64,000 bases of DNA from positions 62,001 through 126,000 of the forward strand of contig NZ_QXIL01000004.1 of assembly GCF_004115745.1 (NCBI RefSeq), read 5' to 3'. The notes under the pieces are model-generated. The model made no database searches and had not been told where the DNA came from. It saw only the letters and a list, made by a program, of their open reading frames with translations. The translations under genes and the position numbers were made by a program. This document shows positions 33,996 to 43,781 of this stretch, one piece after another. The DNA comes from Levilactobacillus suantsaii. Its GTDB lineage: Bacteria; Bacillota; Bacilli; Lactobacillales; Lactobacillaceae. Positions within the stretch are counted from its first letter, which is position 1, and the number at the start of each line of letters is the position of its first letter.

Positions 33996-34667
33996 TTAAA
34001 TGGTGGTGTCGGGATTGTCAAAGACTTCCTTGTTGCCGTGTGATTCCAGAATCGCGCGAATCTTAGTCACCAACAGATCGATGGCCACTTGATTCTCGCC
34101 GCCTTCGGGTACAATGATGTCCGCGTAACGCTTGGTCGGTTCTACAAATTGATGATACATCGGTTTGACCGTCTTCAGGTATTGGCCAATAACTGATTCC
34201 AAGGAACGGTCCCGTTCGTTCATGTCCCGTTGGATTCGGCGAATGATGCGGATATCGTCGTCGGTGTCGACAAAGACCTTGATATCCATCAAATCTCGCA
34301 ACCGTTCATCGTCTAGAATCAGGATACCTTCCAAGATGATGACGTCACGGGGTTCCTGCAAGATCGTCTGGTCACTTCGGGTGAACCGGTTATAATCATA
34401 GACGGGTTTTTCGATGGGTTCGTAGCGCAACAACTGCTTGAGTTGCTCGATCAACAAATCCGTATCGAAAGTCAACGGATGGTCATAGTTGACCGCCCGC
34501 CGTTCCGCCATACTCATATCCGACTGGTCCCGGTAGTAGGAATCCTGTTGCAAAATCATGATGGAGTGGCCCACTAACTGATTGAAAATGGCGCGACTTA
34601 CAGTCGTCTTCCCACTTCCGGACCCCCCGGTGACCCCGATGATGATGGGGCGTTTCTTATCTGCCAA
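33996..34667 (-). CDS. udk: Uridine kinase
   Basis: About 223 residues. The P-loop [15 protein letters not shown], the [10 protein letters not shown] region, [13 protein letters not shown] and the [24 protein letters not shown] sequence identify Udk, which phosphorylates uridine and cytidine in pyrimidine salvage. The likely start is TTG at 34665-34667 with AAAGGATGG eight bases upstream; the ATG four codons earlier overlaps that site. It sits between mltG and greA, the conserved mltG-udk-greA order of Bacilli. Confidence 0.95.
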   Translation of the reverse strand: MADKKRPIIIGVTGGSGSGKTTVSRAIFNQLVGHSIMILQQDSYYRDQSDMSMAERRAVNYDHPLTFDTDLLIEQLKQLLRYEPIEKPVYDYNRFTRSDQTILQEPRDVIILEGILILDDERLRDLMDIKVFVDTDDDIRIIRRIQRDMNERDRSLESVIGQYLKTVKPMYHQFVEPTKRYADIIVPEGGENQVAIDLLVTKIRAILESHGNKEVFDNPDTTI

Positions 34668-34682
34668 TACTGTCGCCATCCT

Positions 34683-35819
34683 TTACTTATTATCGCCAGC
34701 TAAGGAGCTGGTCAATGCTTGGTGTTGATTATACGTCTTAGAGAAATAAACCTTCCCGGTCTTGGTATTGGCAATGAAGTAGTAATACCCCTTGCTTCGG
34801 GCCGCGGGATGGAGCACCGCCTTGATTGACGACACACTTGGGTTGTCAAACGGTCCTGGGCCATACCCCGTGTGTACGTAGAGGTTATACGGTGACTTGA
34901 CTTTCAAATCCTTATAGGTCAACGTCTTCTTGGTCGTCTTCAACGCGTATTGCACGGAAATATCGGACTGCAGAGCCATGTTGGCCTTGATGCGGTTCAA
35001 GAAGACGCCGGCAATCTTGTTACGGTCCTTTTGGTTGACCCCTTCACGTTCGACTAACGACGCCAAGGTCAAAGTTTCTTGAACGGTGAGCTTGTTTTTC
35101 TTGATGGTCTGGTACTGACCCTGTAAGTTCTGGTCCATCTTAGCAACCATCGACGTGACGATGTCCTTTAAGGTCATCTTCTTGCCAGCCTGGTAAGTTG
35201 CCGGAGCCAGGTAACCTTCGAGCCGGTAGCGCACGTGCTTGGCTTTTTTGGCCGAGCTTAACAACCGCGGGTACTTGGCGGCCAACTGGTTAAAGAACTT
35301 TTTATTGGTCATCAAGCTCAAGAATTCCTTCTTGGTGAAGTCCGTTTGCTTGGGGATCTCCTTGGCCAACTGGTCGATGGTCTCGCCTTCACGTAACAAC
35401 ACCTTTCCCGTTGCACTTTGAACCGGTTCCGCCGAGCCACCTTGCTGCAACTGCTTGGCAATCGTCTTCAGCGTCATCGAGGGCTTCAATTGGTAATACC
35501 CCGCCCGAAAATTCGTAAATTTATGGGATTTCACGTAATAATTGAAGACCATCCCACTCTTGACGATTTTCTTGTCCTGCAGGATCTGACCGATCTTATT
35601 CGAGGTTGCCCCCATCGGCACGTGGACCTGCACGACATTTTGGTTATGGGTATCCAACGGCTTTAACGCCGTTTGAAAGTAGTGATACCCGATGATGCCG
35701 ATTGCCACTGCTAAAATAACTAATAAACTTACCACACCAATCATGATTCGCCGGCCAAACGAACTACGTTTGGGTCCTCTGGCGTCATGCTTAGGCGTAG
35801 GATCCGTACCATTATCCAA
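34683..35819 (-). CDS. mltG: Endolytic murein transglycosylase MltG
   Basis: 378 residues. A short cytoplasmic tail (about 1-24), one membrane anchor (about 25-48), a LysM-like region, and the YceG domain with LASLVEREGVNQKDRNKIAGVFLNRI, in which the catalytic Glu follows LVER, and a C-terminal YNLYVHTGYGPGPFDNPSVSSI. It cuts nascent glycan strands and sets their length, near the PBP complexes. The start is TTG at 35817-35819 with GGAGG seven bases upstream. Followed directly by udk. Confidence 0.95.
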   Translation of the reverse strand: MDNGTDPTPKHDARGPKRSSFGRRIMIGVVSLLVILAVAIGIIGYHYFQTALKPLDTHNQNVVQVHVPMGATSNKIGQILQDKKIVKSGMVFNYYVKSHKFTNFRAGYYQLKPSMTLKTIAKQLQQGGSAEPVQSATGKVLLREGETIDQLAKEIPKQTDFTKKEFLSLMTNKKFFNQLAAKYPRLLSSAKKAKHVRYRLEGYLAPATYQAGKKMTLKDIVTSMVAKMDQNLQGQYQTIKKNKLTVQETLTLASLVEREGVNQKDRNKIAGVFLNRIKANMALQSDISVQYALKTTKKTLTYKDLKVKSPYNLYVHTGYGPGPFDNPSVSSIKAVLHPAARSKGYYYFIANTKTGKVYFSKTYNQHQALTSSLAGDNK

Positions 35820-35947
35820 CTTGTTTCCTCCGTTCTATGCCATAATCCCCTATATTATACAGAACTTCTGCGCTCACGAAAACCGGCAAAGCCGACTTTG
35901 ACCAAAATGTAATCTTTCAAGCCCCACAACGGCTTAGCGTCCCTGCA

Positions 35948-35979
35948 AAAAAGAGTTTGGGAAGTTCCCAAACTCTTTT
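35948..35979 (-). terminator. Terminator of pheST
   Basis: AAAAGAGTTTGGGAA pairs perfectly with TTCCCAAACTCTTTT. T-tract follows on the minus strand. Confidence 0.93.
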
Positions 35980-35988
35980 ACGGGTGGC

Positions 35989-38400
35989 TTACCGAATTTC
36001 GGCACCCAGATCCGATTCTAAGCGTTTCGTGACCTTTTCAAAGGCTTGGTTGACCGCATCATCGACCAACGTCGCCGTCTTGTCCTGATAAGTCAAGGTG
36101 TACGCCAGTGACTTCTTGCCGGCTGGCACATTGTCTCCCGCGTAAACGTCAAACAGCTTCGTGGATTGTAAATAAGCGCCACCCCGCCGGTTGATGACCG
36201 CCATAATTTGATCATTCGTGACGTTCTCGTCGACTAACATCGCAATATCCCGCGTAATGGCTGGGTAACGGGAAATCACGTCGTACTGGTTCGCGCGTTT
36301 TGGCATATCGATAATGGCCTGGAGATTCAAATCAAAGACCATCGTAGCCCCAATCTTAAAGGCTTTAGCCACCGTCGGATGAATCTGACCCATGAAGCCA
36401 ATCTTGTGCCCGTGAATCAAGATGTCCGCAGTCCGACCCGGATGCATCTCTTTCATCTGCGGGTTTGCTTCAAAGGTCACGTCGCCATTGACCGCCATGT
36501 CTTGCAGGTAGGCCTCCACGATACCCTTCAGTTGATAAAAATCAACGGGTTGGGCGGGGTGGTTCCAGGCCTTCGGCAGTAACGTTCCAGTCACAGCCCC
36601 GGCAATATGTTCTTCTTCTGCCGGCCGTTCTTGACCGTCTTCACGGTAGAAGACCCGGCCTTGTTCGTACAGCGCCACATCCTTGACCTTCCGGGCCGTG
36701 TTGTAGGCGATATCGTCTAACAAGCCGGTGACCAAGTTCATCCGCAAGACCGCGTGGTCCACACTCATCGGCCAAGCCAGCTTCGTGACTTGACTATCAG
36801 GATGGGTCAAGAACATTTTGGCTTTATCTTCGGTGGTCAACGCATAGGAGATGGCCTGGTTCAACCCTAAGCCCTCAAGCGAGTGCCGAGTGGCCCGCAC
36901 TAGACGTTGGGCGGGCGTCAACCGGCCCTGCGTCATCCGGCCGGTCGGTAACGTGGCCGGCAGCTTATCGTACCCGTAGATTCGGGCGATTTCTTCCAAC
37001 AAATCCGCGGGAATATGGATATCGTTGCGCCGAATCGGGACCGTGACGGTCATTTCGTCGTCAGCCGTTTCCACGGCAAAGCCCAACGTGTCCAAAATAT
37101 GGGTCACTTGGTCTAAGCTCAATAATGTTCCCAGGACCTGATTGACCCGGGTCAGAGTTAACTTGATGATTGCAGGGTCGGGTTGATTATTACTCCCGAC
37201 CACCGTTCCAGCTTGGACTTCACCGCCAGCTAATTCGGTGAACAATTGCGCTGCCGCGTCCGCCGCATCTTGAACCCCGGCCTGGTTAACGCCTCGTTCG
37301 AAACGTTGGGACGCATCGGTGTGCAGGTTATGCCGTTGGGCTGCCTTACGGATGTGAGTCCGGTCGAAGACGGCCGATTCAATAGCCACCGTCGTCGTCT
37401 GGTCGGTAATGGCCGTCGACAGCCCCCCCATGACGCCAGCTAAGGCAATCGGTGCTTTAGCGTCAGCAATCACGATGTCTTGTGGATCCAAGTCATGGTC
37501 ATTTTCGTCTAGCGTAGTCAGTTTTTCGTCTGCTTGAGCAGCCCGCACATAAACGTCTTGACCATCGAACTTGTCGTAGTCAAAGGCGTGAAGTGGTTGA
37601 CCGTACTTCAACATCACATAATTCGTCACATCGACCACGTTATTGATGGGCCGCATGCCCGCGTTCCAGAGGCGAATCTGGAGCCACATTGGGCTAGGTG
37701 CAATTTTTAAGTTGCGCACCAAGCGCATCCGGTATTGTGGTGCTAAGGCCTCGTCGACGTGCAGCGTCAGTTGGTCCGCCACCGCGGGACCTTCCGCTTT
37801 AACTTCAGGCACGTCAAGTTGGACGGGTTGGTCGTAAATGGCCGCTAAATCGCGTAACGTCCCGTTCAAGCTCAGCATGTCCCCCCGGTTCGGCGTGACG
37901 TCTAAGTCAATTAAACTATCATTCATGCCTAATAAGTCAAACACGGGAGCGCCTGGCTGGGCGTCAGCCGGTAAGACGTAAATGCCATCCACGTAAGCTT
38001 TAGGCACCACGTCTTCGGGAAAGCCGATTTCCTGTAAGGCACAGATCATGCCGGCGGATTCCACGCCGCGCATCTTGGAACGCTTGATTTTTACGTTGTC
38101 CGCAATCCGTGAGCCGGGTAAGGCCACGATGACGTTTTGGCCTTCAGCGATATTCGGGGCCCCACAAACGATTTGGGATGGCTCCTCATCGCCCACATCG
38201 ACCTGGCAAATGTGCAAATGGTCGGAATCGGGATGGGCCTTCACGCTCAAGACGTGGCCCACGACGATTTTCTTCAAGCCGGCACTAGGTTGGACCACGC
38301 TGTCGACTTCAACGGAGGTCCGTTCAATCTTTTCCGCCAAGTCAGTGGCAGAAACGTCTAAATCGAGATAATTTTTAATCCAATTGTATGAAATCTTCAT
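35989..38400 (-). CDS. pheT: Phenylalanyl-tRNA synthetase beta subunit
   Basis: 803-residue beta subunit with an N-terminal tRNA-binding domain (VVGHVLSVKAHPDSDHLHICQVDVG, about 46-70), B3/B4 editing domain (HRTHIRKAAQRHN region), B5, and a C-terminal anticodon-binding domain (ISRYPAITRDIAMLVDENV). With PheS it forms the alpha2beta2 enzyme that charges tRNA-Phe and edits Tyr-tRNA-Phe. Separated from pheS by nine bases. The ATG is at 38398-38400. Confidence 0.97.
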   Translation of the reverse strand: MKISYNWIKNYLDLDVSATDLAEKIERTSVEVDSVVQPSAGLKKIVVGHVLSVKAHPDSDHLHICQVDVGDEEPSQIVCGAPNIAEGQNVIVALPGSRIADNVKIKRSKMRGVESAGMICALQEIGFPEDVVPKAYVDGIYVLPADAQPGAPVFDLLGMNDSLIDLDVTPNRGDMLSLNGTLRDLAAIYDQPVQLDVPEVKAEGPAVADQLTLHVDEALAPQYRMRLVRNLKIAPSPMWLQIRLWNAGMRPINNVVDVTNYVMLKYGQPLHAFDYDKFDGQDVYVRAAQADEKLTTLDENDHDLDPQDIVIADAKAPIALAGVMGGLSTAITDQTTTVAIESAVFDRTHIRKAAQRHNLHTDASQRFERGVNQAGVQDAADAAAQLFTELAGGEVQAGTVVGSNNQPDPAIIKLTLTRVNQVLGTLLSLDQVTHILDTLGFAVETADDEMTVTVPIRRNDIHIPADLLEEIARIYGYDKLPATLPTGRMTQGRLTPAQRLVRATRHSLEGLGLNQAISYALTTEDKAKMFLTHPDSQVTKLAWPMSVDHAVLRMNLVTGLLDDIAYNTARKVKDVALYEQGRVFYREDGQERPAEEEHIAGAVTGTLLPKAWNHPAQPVDFYQLKGIVEAYLQDMAVNGDVTFEANPQMKEMHPGRTADILIHGHKIGFMGQIHPTVAKAFKIGATMVFDLNLQAIIDMPKRANQYDVISRYPAITRDIAMLVDENVTNDQIMAVINRRGGAYLQSTKLFDVYAGDNVPAGKKSLAYTLTYQDKTATLVDDAVNQAFEKVTKRLESDLGAEIR

Positions 38401-38409
38401 GGTTGGCGG

Positions 38410-39456
38410 TTATCCTTTCTTGGTAAATTGGGTGAGGAAGCGAACGTCATTTAAGTAGAAGTTCCGGATGTCGTCCACCCCGTACTTCAGCATGGCGAAG
38501 CGGTCGGGGCCCACCCCAAAGGCAAACCCGCCGTAAACGTCGGGATCGACGCCGGCCATCTTCAAGACGTTCGGGTGCACCATGCCGGCCCCTAAGACTT
38601 CGATCCAGCCGGTCTGCTTGCAGACGCTGCAGCCCTTACCACCACAGTTAAAGCAGGTGATATCGGCTTCGACGGAAGGTTCCGTAAACGGGAAGTAGCT
38701 TGGCCGTAACCGTACGTCGAACTTGTCACCAAATAGCTCATGGGCCAAGACTTGTAAGGTCCCCTTCAAGTCCGCCATGGTCACGTGCTTGTCAATGACT
38801 AAGCCTTCAACCTGGTGGAACTGGTGGGAGTGCGTCGGGTCATCGGTATCCCGGCGATAAACGACTCCCGGAGAAATCATCTTCAATGGGCCTTGCGAGA
38901 AATCGTGCTTCTCTAACGTCCGCGCCTGCATTGGTGAGGTTTGCGTCCGCATCAAGATTTCCTTGGTGATGTAGAACGTATCCTGCATGTCGCGGGCCGG
39001 GTGGTCCTTCGGCAAGTTCATCATTTCAAAGTTGTACTTGTCCTCTTCGACTTCGGGGCCACTCAAGACCTGGTAGCCCATGCCTAAGAACAAGTCTTCA
39101 ATTTGGTCGATGATCTGTTGGATCACGTGCGGTTCACCCTTTGCCACTGGGGTCCCTGGTAAAGTCACATCCAGCGCTTCCTTAGCCAAACGGGCGTTCA
39201 ACGCCGCGTTCTCTAAAGTTTCGCGCCGGTTAGCCACCGCCGTGGTCAAGTCATCGCGCACCTCGTTAGCAAAGGCACCGACTACGGGCCGTTCACTAGC
39301 CTCTAAATCGCGCATCCCCCGCAGCACCTCGGTGATGGGGCCTTTCTTGCCTAACAGGTGCACCCGAATCTCGTTGACAGCCTTGAGGTCCGTGGCCTGT
39401 TCAATATCGGCCAACCCCTGCTGTCGCAACGCAGTTAATTTATCTTTTAACGACAT
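38410..39456 (-). CDS. pheS: Phenylalanyl-tRNA synthetase alpha subunit
   Basis: 348-residue catalytic subunit. Class II motifs are visible: motif 1 region around [30 protein letters not shown], motif 2 [24 protein letters not shown], motif 3 [18 protein letters not shown] central zinc-like [12 protein letters not shown] insert is present. It catalyses Phe-adenylate formation. Transcribed with pheT behind a T-box leader. Confidence 0.97.
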   Translation of the reverse strand: MSLKDKLTALRQQGLADIEQATDLKAVNEIRVHLLGKKGPITEVLRGMRDLEASERPVVGAFANEVRDDLTTAVANRRETLENAALNARLAKEALDVTLPGTPVAKGEPHVIQQIIDQIEDLFLGMGYQVLSGPEVEEDKYNFEMMNLPKDHPARDMQDTFYITKEILMRTQTSPMQARTLEKHDFSQGPLKMISPGVVYRRDTDDPTHSHQFHQVEGLVIDKHVTMADLKGTLQVLAHELFGDKFDVRLRPSYFPFTEPSVEADITCFNCGGKGCSVCKQTGWIEVLGAGMVHPNVLKMAGVDPDVYGGFAFGVGPDRFAMLKYGVDDIRNFYLNDVRFLTQFTKKG

Positions 39457-39503
39457 CTCATATCCTCCATTTCTGTCTTATCCCAATCCGCAGATGAGGC
39501 CAC

Positions 39504-39765
39504 AAAAAAGCCCCGTCCCTCACTAAAGAGGGACGAAGCGCTTCGCGGTACCACCCTGATTCAGCGACTCATTGCGTCGCCACACTCAGACGTGATAACG
39601 GTCACTCACCGGTGGGCCATTCATTACGGATGTAAATCCCGGCCACAACTCGAGAACTGAATTCACCGTGTCCGCTTCGAGGTCATCTTCCAATCGTGAA
39701 CGACCCTCCCTGGCAAAACGGCCCGGTTACTACTTTTCTGTCATCGTTTTTAAGTTAATTGATAT
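39504..39765 (-). promoter_or_regulatory. T-box riboswitch leader of pheST
   Basis: The minus strand holds the T-box sequence CAGGGTGGTACCGCG (39544-39558) and then a terminator in which CGTCCCTC pairs with GAGGGACG (39514-39535) with a run of T at 39504-39509. Upstream lies a stem I with an AGTA bulge-type sequence and a specifier candidate TTC (Phe) at 39654-39656. Uncharged tRNA-Phe binding would favour the antiterminator. Confidence 0.9.
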
Positions 39766-39772
39766 CGTTTTA

Positions 39773-39801
39773 AGGGTAACGGTTTTTTGAAAACCTGTCA
39801 A
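39773..39801 (-). promoter_or_regulatory. Promoter of pheST
   Basis: Minus strand TTGACA (39796-39801), 17-base spacer, TACCCT (39773-39778). The -35 directly adjoins the stop of the HxlR gene; the spacer contains GGTTTT/AAAACC complementarity, maybe a weak terminator for that gene. Confidence 0.65.
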
Positions 39802-40164
39802 CTACTTCTGGTCGTCTTCACACGACCACTTATCGGACCATGCGTGAACCGCAGTCATCACACCCTGCAATTCTTGGCCTTTAGGGGTCAAGCGGTACTC
39901 GATCAACGCATTATCCGGATAAGTCTGCCGGAGGACCACGCCGTTAGCTTCCAGTTCCTTGAGTCGTTCGACTAGGACCCGGTCACTGCAGCGCGGGATG
40001 TTGTGGGCGAGGTCCCGAAAACGTTGCGGCCCCTCCTGTAACAGGACATCGATGATGAGCCCGTTCCACTTCTTCCCTAAAAAGGAAAAAGTCCGTTCGA
40101 AGCGGGGACACAGGGTAAAGTCCACCGGTGACGAGTTTAAAGATGTCATCATTTGCATCAGCAA
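39802..40164 (-). CDS. HxlR family transcriptional regulator
   Basis: 120 residues with the winged-helix signature CPRFERTFSFLGKKWNGLIIDVL, RFRDLAHNIPRCSDRVLVERLKELE and RLTPKGQEL. HxlR proteins sense oxidants or aldehydes, often through the N-terminal Cys (here Cys19), and usually control a neighbouring gene; the neighbour here is an HD-domain gene on the same strand, 34 bases upstream, so the target is unclear. Start among TTG at 40162 or ATG two codons later; AGGAGG lies before both. Confidence 0.88.
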   Translation of the reverse strand: MLMQMMTSLNSSPVDFTLCPRFERTFSFLGKKWNGLIIDVLLQEGPQRFRDLAHNIPRCSDRVLVERLKELEANGVVLRQTYPDNALIEYRLTPKGQELQGVMTAVHAWSDKWSCEDDQK

Positions 40165-40198
40165 TTTCGCCTCCTATTCCACCCGAACGGCTTAAACG

Positions 40199-40696
40199 TT
40201 AAGCGTTGGGCGTTCCTTTTGCCAGCCACGTGTGAACGTGCTGCCGCGCTGGACCGGAAAACTCGTGGATGGCTTCGTAATCATCCACCAATGACACAAT
40301 CAGGCTTTCCCGGTACTTCGGCACGGCCAGCGTGGCGCCCCACATATGCTTCAAAATAATGTCTTTTTCCATCGGACTTAAGTCCGTTAATTTCTCCGCG
40401 TTACGTAGCGCGACCCGGGGATGGATAAAGGCGTGGGAACCCAAGTTGAACTTCGTGGTCCGCCAATCATAGTAAAATAAATCGTGCAATAAGCCACCCC
40501 GAGCGGTCGCCCGGACGTTTAGATGCAGCCGTTTAGCAATCAGGTAACTGTTGTACGAAACCGAAATGGAGTGGTCCAAGCGGTTTGAATGGTGATGTTG
40601 TGTGTAATTCGCCAGTCGTTGGACCGGCTCTTTGGCCAACAAATCAGAAACAAGTGCCAGATACTCGGGGTCATCACGCCATGTCAGTTTGGTCAT
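40199..40696 (-). CDS. HD-domain phosphohydrolase
   Basis: 165 residues. The HD pattern is seen as NRLDHSISVSYNSYLIA and GGLLHDLFYYD (metal-binding His and HisAsp), with a further IILKHMWG and SLVDDYEAI for the distal His and Asp. Members hydrolyse nucleotides or act on phosphate esters; the substrate is not predictable. ATG follows AAAGGAAG. Probably co-transcribed with the HxlR gene. Confidence 0.83.
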   Translation of the reverse strand: MTKLTWRDDPEYLALVSDLLAKEPVQRLANYTQHHHSNRLDHSISVSYNSYLIAKRLHLNVRATARGGLLHDLFYYDWRTTKFNLGSHAFIHPRVALRNAEKLTDLSPMEKDIILKHMWGATLAVPKYRESLIVSLVDDYEAIHEFSGPARQHVHTWLAKGTPNA

Positions 40697-40828
40697 AGAA
40701 TGCTTCCTTTTCCTTTAAATTTAAAGCTAAAAACTCAATCTTATAGTTACTGTATATCTTAATGCCTTTTGGCCAAAATGCAATCAAAACGCCCCGTTTT
40801 CCCGGGGATTAATCATTTCTTATAGAAT

Positions 40829-41599
40829 TTAGCCAAATAGTTGAAACATAACGATTCCAGCGGCCACAGCCACGTTCAATGATTCCGCCTGCCCTTTGAT
40901 GGGGATATAGAGGTTGCGCGTGGTCAGTTGCTGCAAGTCGGGGGCCATGCCGTTACCTTCGTTACCCATCACGATGGCCCCTGCCGTTAGCGGCGAAACG
41001 TCGCGATAGTCCTTAGCCTGAGGATCTAAGTTGGTCCCGTAGACCGGCAAATGCCGGGCCGTAAAGGTTTGAATCCACTCATGCAAATCATCTTCAACTA
41101 ACTGAATATGAAACTGACTGCCCTGCATCGACCGTAAGACTTTAGGCAGGTAGCGACTGGCGCTCCCCAGTCCAAAGACCACGCCGGTCAAGCCCGCGGC
41201 GTCAGCGGTCCGGACCATGGTACCAATGTTGCCCGGGTCTTGGACCTGATCCAAAAAGAGCCAGCCGCCCTGCGCGTCCTGTGGGTCGACCGAAGTCGTC
41301 TCCGCCAAGGGTGCCGTGGCAAAGATGCCCTGTGGCGTGTTGGCATCGCCGATGGTCTTGGCGATGCTGTCCGTTAATTCAAAGGTCGCCACGTCGGGGG
41401 GGAAGACCGCCGCGTGGGCCGTCAATTGTTCGGCGGTCCCCATGATGGCCGTTAACGCTTGCTTGGCTTTGATGGCCTCCTGGACCAGATGCCACCCCTC
41501 TAATAGGTAAGTTTCGGTCTGCTTGCGGCCCTTTTTGGTGGTCAACGCCCGCCACTGCTTGACCCGTTTGTTTTGACTTGATGTAATTTTTTCTCTCAC
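40829..41599 (-). CDS. SpoU/TrmH family RNA 2'-O-methyltransferase
   Basis: 256 residues of the SPOUT superfamily. An N-terminal L30-like substrate-binding domain (about 1-95) is followed by the knotted domain with motif 1 VQDPGNIGTMVRTADAAG, motif 2 VIMGNEGNGMAPDL and motif 3 IPIKGQAESLNVAVAAG. It resembles YsgA/RlmB-like methyltransferases of Firmicutes; the exact rRNA or tRNA target is not fixed. Start is GTG at 41597-41599 with AGGGG upstream. It is divergent to acyP, as in other lactobacilli. Confidence 0.92.
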   Translation of the reverse strand: MREKITSSQNKRVKQWRALTTKKGRKQTETYLLEGWHLVQEAIKAKQALTAIMGTAEQLTAHAAVFPPDVATFELTDSIAKTIGDANTPQGIFATAPLAETTSVDPQDAQGGWLFLDQVQDPGNIGTMVRTADAAGLTGVVFGLGSASRYLPKVLRSMQGSQFHIQLVEDDLHEWIQTFTARHLPVYGTNLDPQAKDYRDVSPLTAGAIVMGNEGNGMAPDLQQLTTRNLYIPIKGQAESLNVAVAAGIVMFQLFG

Positions 41600-41646
41600 C
41601 GTTAGTTGCCCCTATTTTCAATTTTAGGTTAATTCTACCATATCCC

Positions 41647-41675
41647 TAGGCAGACCGGGACGACCGCTGTATGAT
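41647..41675 (+). promoter_or_regulatory. Candidate promoter of acyP
   Basis: TAGGCA (41647-41652), 17 bases, TATGAT (41670-41675), about 32 bases before the GTG start. Confidence 0.55.
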
Positions 41676-41706
41676 AGATATAAACTTTTTTAAAGGGGGC
41701 CTTGAC

Positions 41707-41982
41707 GTGCAAACGCAACGTTTCGTGATTTCGGGGCGGGTCCAGGGCGTTGGCTTTCGCTGGACGACGGTCCAGATTGCCCGTCGCCTCGGGGTAACCG
41801 GCACCGTGCAGAACCTGCGCTCCGGCCAAGTCGCCGTGGTGGCTAGCGGCAGTGCCGAGCAACTCGCACAGTTTCAAACGGCACTCCAACATCCACAAGC
41901 GTCGCCCTGGATTGACGTCGTCGATTTGGCCGTGACGGACTTGCCCGTCCACCGCTTTACTGATTTTTCAATAATTATTTGA
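41707..41982 (+). CDS. acyP: Acylphosphatase
   Basis: 91 residues with the acylphosphatase signature RFVISGRVQGVGFRWTT, including the catalytic Arg, and GTVQNLRSGQV with the catalytic Asn. It hydrolyses the carboxyl-phosphate bond of acyl phosphates. The start is GTG at 41707-41709 behind AAGGGGGC; an ATG 12 codons upstream is within the promoter. In Firmicutes acyP often precedes yidC, as here. Confidence 0.94.
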   Translation: MQTQRFVISGRVQGVGFRWTTVQIARRLGVTGTVQNLRSGQVAVVASGSAEQLAQFQTALQHPQASPWIDVVDLAVTDLPVHRFTDFSIII

Positions 41983-42007
41983 AAAAGCCCGCCAAATCAA
42001 GTAATAT
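41979..42007 (+). promoter_or_regulatory. Candidate promoter of yidC
   Basis: TTGAAA (41979-41984), 17-base spacer, TAATAT (42002-42007). The -35 overlaps the acyP stop. Leader of about 75 bases with a small GGCGTTTACGCC hairpin. Confidence 0.65.
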
Positions 42008-42088
42008 GTTGGGTGTTCACGGCGTTTACGCCGCATGGGGACGGTCACGTCGCCCATTGTTAACTAATGAAGGGGTTCAAGAAAACAC

Positions 42089-43000
42089 ATGAAAATCTCC
42101 AAGAAATTTTCGGCTACCGCCGCCTTAGCGGGGTTGGCACTGGTCCTAAGTGGCTGTGTCCAAACCAAGAACGGTAAGCCTTACGGGTTCGTCTACGACT
42201 ACCTCGCCGTCCCCGGCCAACACGTGATGGACTGGCTGGCCAGCATCTTTTCTGGCAGCTATGGTTGGGCCATTATCATTTTGACCGTGATCGTCCGGAT
42301 GGTCCTCTTGCCAATCATGGTCAAGCAAATGCGCAACGCCACGATTCAACAGGAAAAGATCTCGATGATTCGGCCACAAATGGCCGCCTTACAGAAACAA
42401 CAAAAGGCCGCCAAGACCCAGGAAGAACAAGCCGCCGCGGGGCAAGCCATGATGGCGTTGTACCGCAATAACGGTATCAGCATGACTGGTGGAATCGGGT
42501 GTTTACCCCTCCTGATCCAAATGCCAATCTTTGCCGCTCTGTACGCCGCGATTCGCTACTCTCCGGAATTGTCTAAAGCGGTCTTCATGAACATCCCGCT
42601 GGGAAAGGCGAGTTGGATTTTAGCGTTATTGTCCTTCCTGTCCTACCTGTTACAAAGTTACCTCTCCATGTTGGGGTTGCCACAGGAACAAAAGAAACAA
42701 ATGCGCTACACCTTGCTTCTCTCACCCGTGATGATTCTCTTCTTCACTATGAATTCACCAGCCGGATTAGGGTTATACTTCTTCGTCGGGGGCCTCTTCG
42801 CCTGCCTGCAAACGTTGATCATCAACTTCTATCGGCCACGGATTCGCCGCGAAATTAAGGAAAAGATGAAGGACCAACCGGCACCCGTCATGCCAACGCC
42901 AGTCAAACCAGCGGCTAAGCCCGAACAGGCCGCCGCGGAGACTCACACGCACAACCGCAACCGAAATCGGAACGCGGGTAAGCAACAACATCACCACTAA
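42089..43000 (+). CDS. yidC: Membrane protein insertase YidC (OxaA lipoprotein form)
   Basis: 303 residues. N-terminal signal ends in the lipobox LSGC (Cys23), then five membrane spans with GWAIIILTVIVRMVLLPIMVKQM and the conserved arginine in the hydrophilic groove, and MFAALYAAIRYSPE-like (PIFAALYAAIRY). The C-terminus is basic with an NRNRNRNAG tail ending in His. It inserts and folds membrane proteins, alone or with SecYEG. An AAGGGG lies at a longish distance (13 bases) from the ATG. Confidence 0.96.
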   Translation: MKISKKFSATAALAGLALVLSGCVQTKNGKPYGFVYDYLAVPGQHVMDWLASIFSGSYGWAIIILTVIVRMVLLPIMVKQMRNATIQQEKISMIRPQMAALQKQQKAAKTQEEQAAAGQAMMALYRNNGISMTGGIGCLPLLIQMPIFAALYAAIRYSPELSKAVFMNIPLGKASWILALLSFLSYLLQSYLSMLGLPQEQKKQMRYTLLLSPVMILFFTMNSPAGLGLYFFVGGLFACLQTLIINFYRPRIRREIKEKMKDQPAPVMPTPVKPAAKPEQAAAETHTHNRNRNRNAGKQQHHH

Positions 43001-43018
43001 TCATATAACTTGATACTT

Positions 43019-43066
43019 AAAACGGTCACCCGTTCTCGTGTTTGGAGAACGGGTGACCGTTTTTTG
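43019..43066 (+). terminator. Terminator after yidC
   Basis: AACGGTCACCCGTTCTC pairs perfectly with GAGAACGGGTGACCGTT, followed by TTTT. Confidence 0.94.
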
Positions 43067-43076
43067 ACGTGCTTGA

Positions 43077-43781
43077 CTAATCGTTATTGCGTGAAGAATT
43101 GTAACTGGCACTGGCCGCAAAAATCGTCGACGCGATGGCCCAATTTTTGGCCGCGCGGGCGTTGATCTCGGCTTGATGACTCGATTCGTAAATGGAGTCC
43201 GCCTTGCTAATCATTTTATCATGATAAAGATCGTCTTCTAAAGCGTTGAGCGCTTCCTTCAAGTCATCGGCGCGACCGACGGACACGATGTCGTACAGCC
43301 GTGATGGGTACCCGTAATAAAGGTACTTTGCCGGATAGTTGAACGCCGTACCTAAGCGCTTCAAGTTGGTGTTCGCTTGATTGATCTTTTGGTTGTCCAC
43401 CGCTAGGACTCGCTGCCACCCCTGACTCTTGGGCAGCAGGCGGTTGACCTCATCCGCCACGTACTTTGTTTTGATTCGGAAACATAGTGCCGGTAGTCCT
43501 ACGATTACCAGACAAACGATGAAGCTCTGAAAAATACCTGTAAAAAAGCCATCTTCCCTGAACACCATCATATAGAAAAGAACCATTAGCACACCAAAGA
43601 CCGTCCAAAAGCCCTTTTGATATTTTTCATGGGCTTGTTGTCCCAAACGGGCCTGCCAACTGGACCGATCCTGATTTCTTTTTTGAAGGGTCTGGGCGTA
43701 CATGTTGAATCCCCGACTTAAAATGGCTAACGCGTCGAGCAACTCTTGCTTGCTCAGACTATGTATATCTTGTTGTTCCAA
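43077..43781 (-). CDS. Uncharacterised membrane protein
   Basis: I do not recognise this 234-residue protein. It has a cytoplasmic N-terminal helix region (about 1-55), two membrane spans (FWTVFGVLMVLFYMMVF and IFQSFIVCLVIVGLPALCF), and a C-terminal soluble portion with charged helices and a Ser/Ala-rich end. No catalytic motif is visible. Single gene with a ribosome site AAGGAGAG. Composition is slightly lower in G+C than its neighbours. Confidence 0.7.
   Translation of the reverse strand: MEQQDIHSLSKQELLDALAILSRGFNMYAQTLQKRNQDRSSWQARLGQQAHEKYQKGFWTVFGVLMVLFYMMVFREDGFFTGIFQSFIVCLVIVGLPALCFRIKTKYVADEVNRLLPKSQGWQRVLAVDNQKINQANTNLKRLGTAFNYPAKYLYYGYPSRLYDIVSVGRADDLKEALNALEDDLYHDKMISKADSIYESSHQAEINARAAKNWAIASTIFAASASYNSSRNND

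Noticed and set aside
30324-43066. Shared AACGGTCACCC arms in terminators at 30324 and 43019 as a mobile repeat
   Set aside because: The arms lie in independent terminator hairpins with different loops and flanks; similarity is short and not spread as a repeat family.
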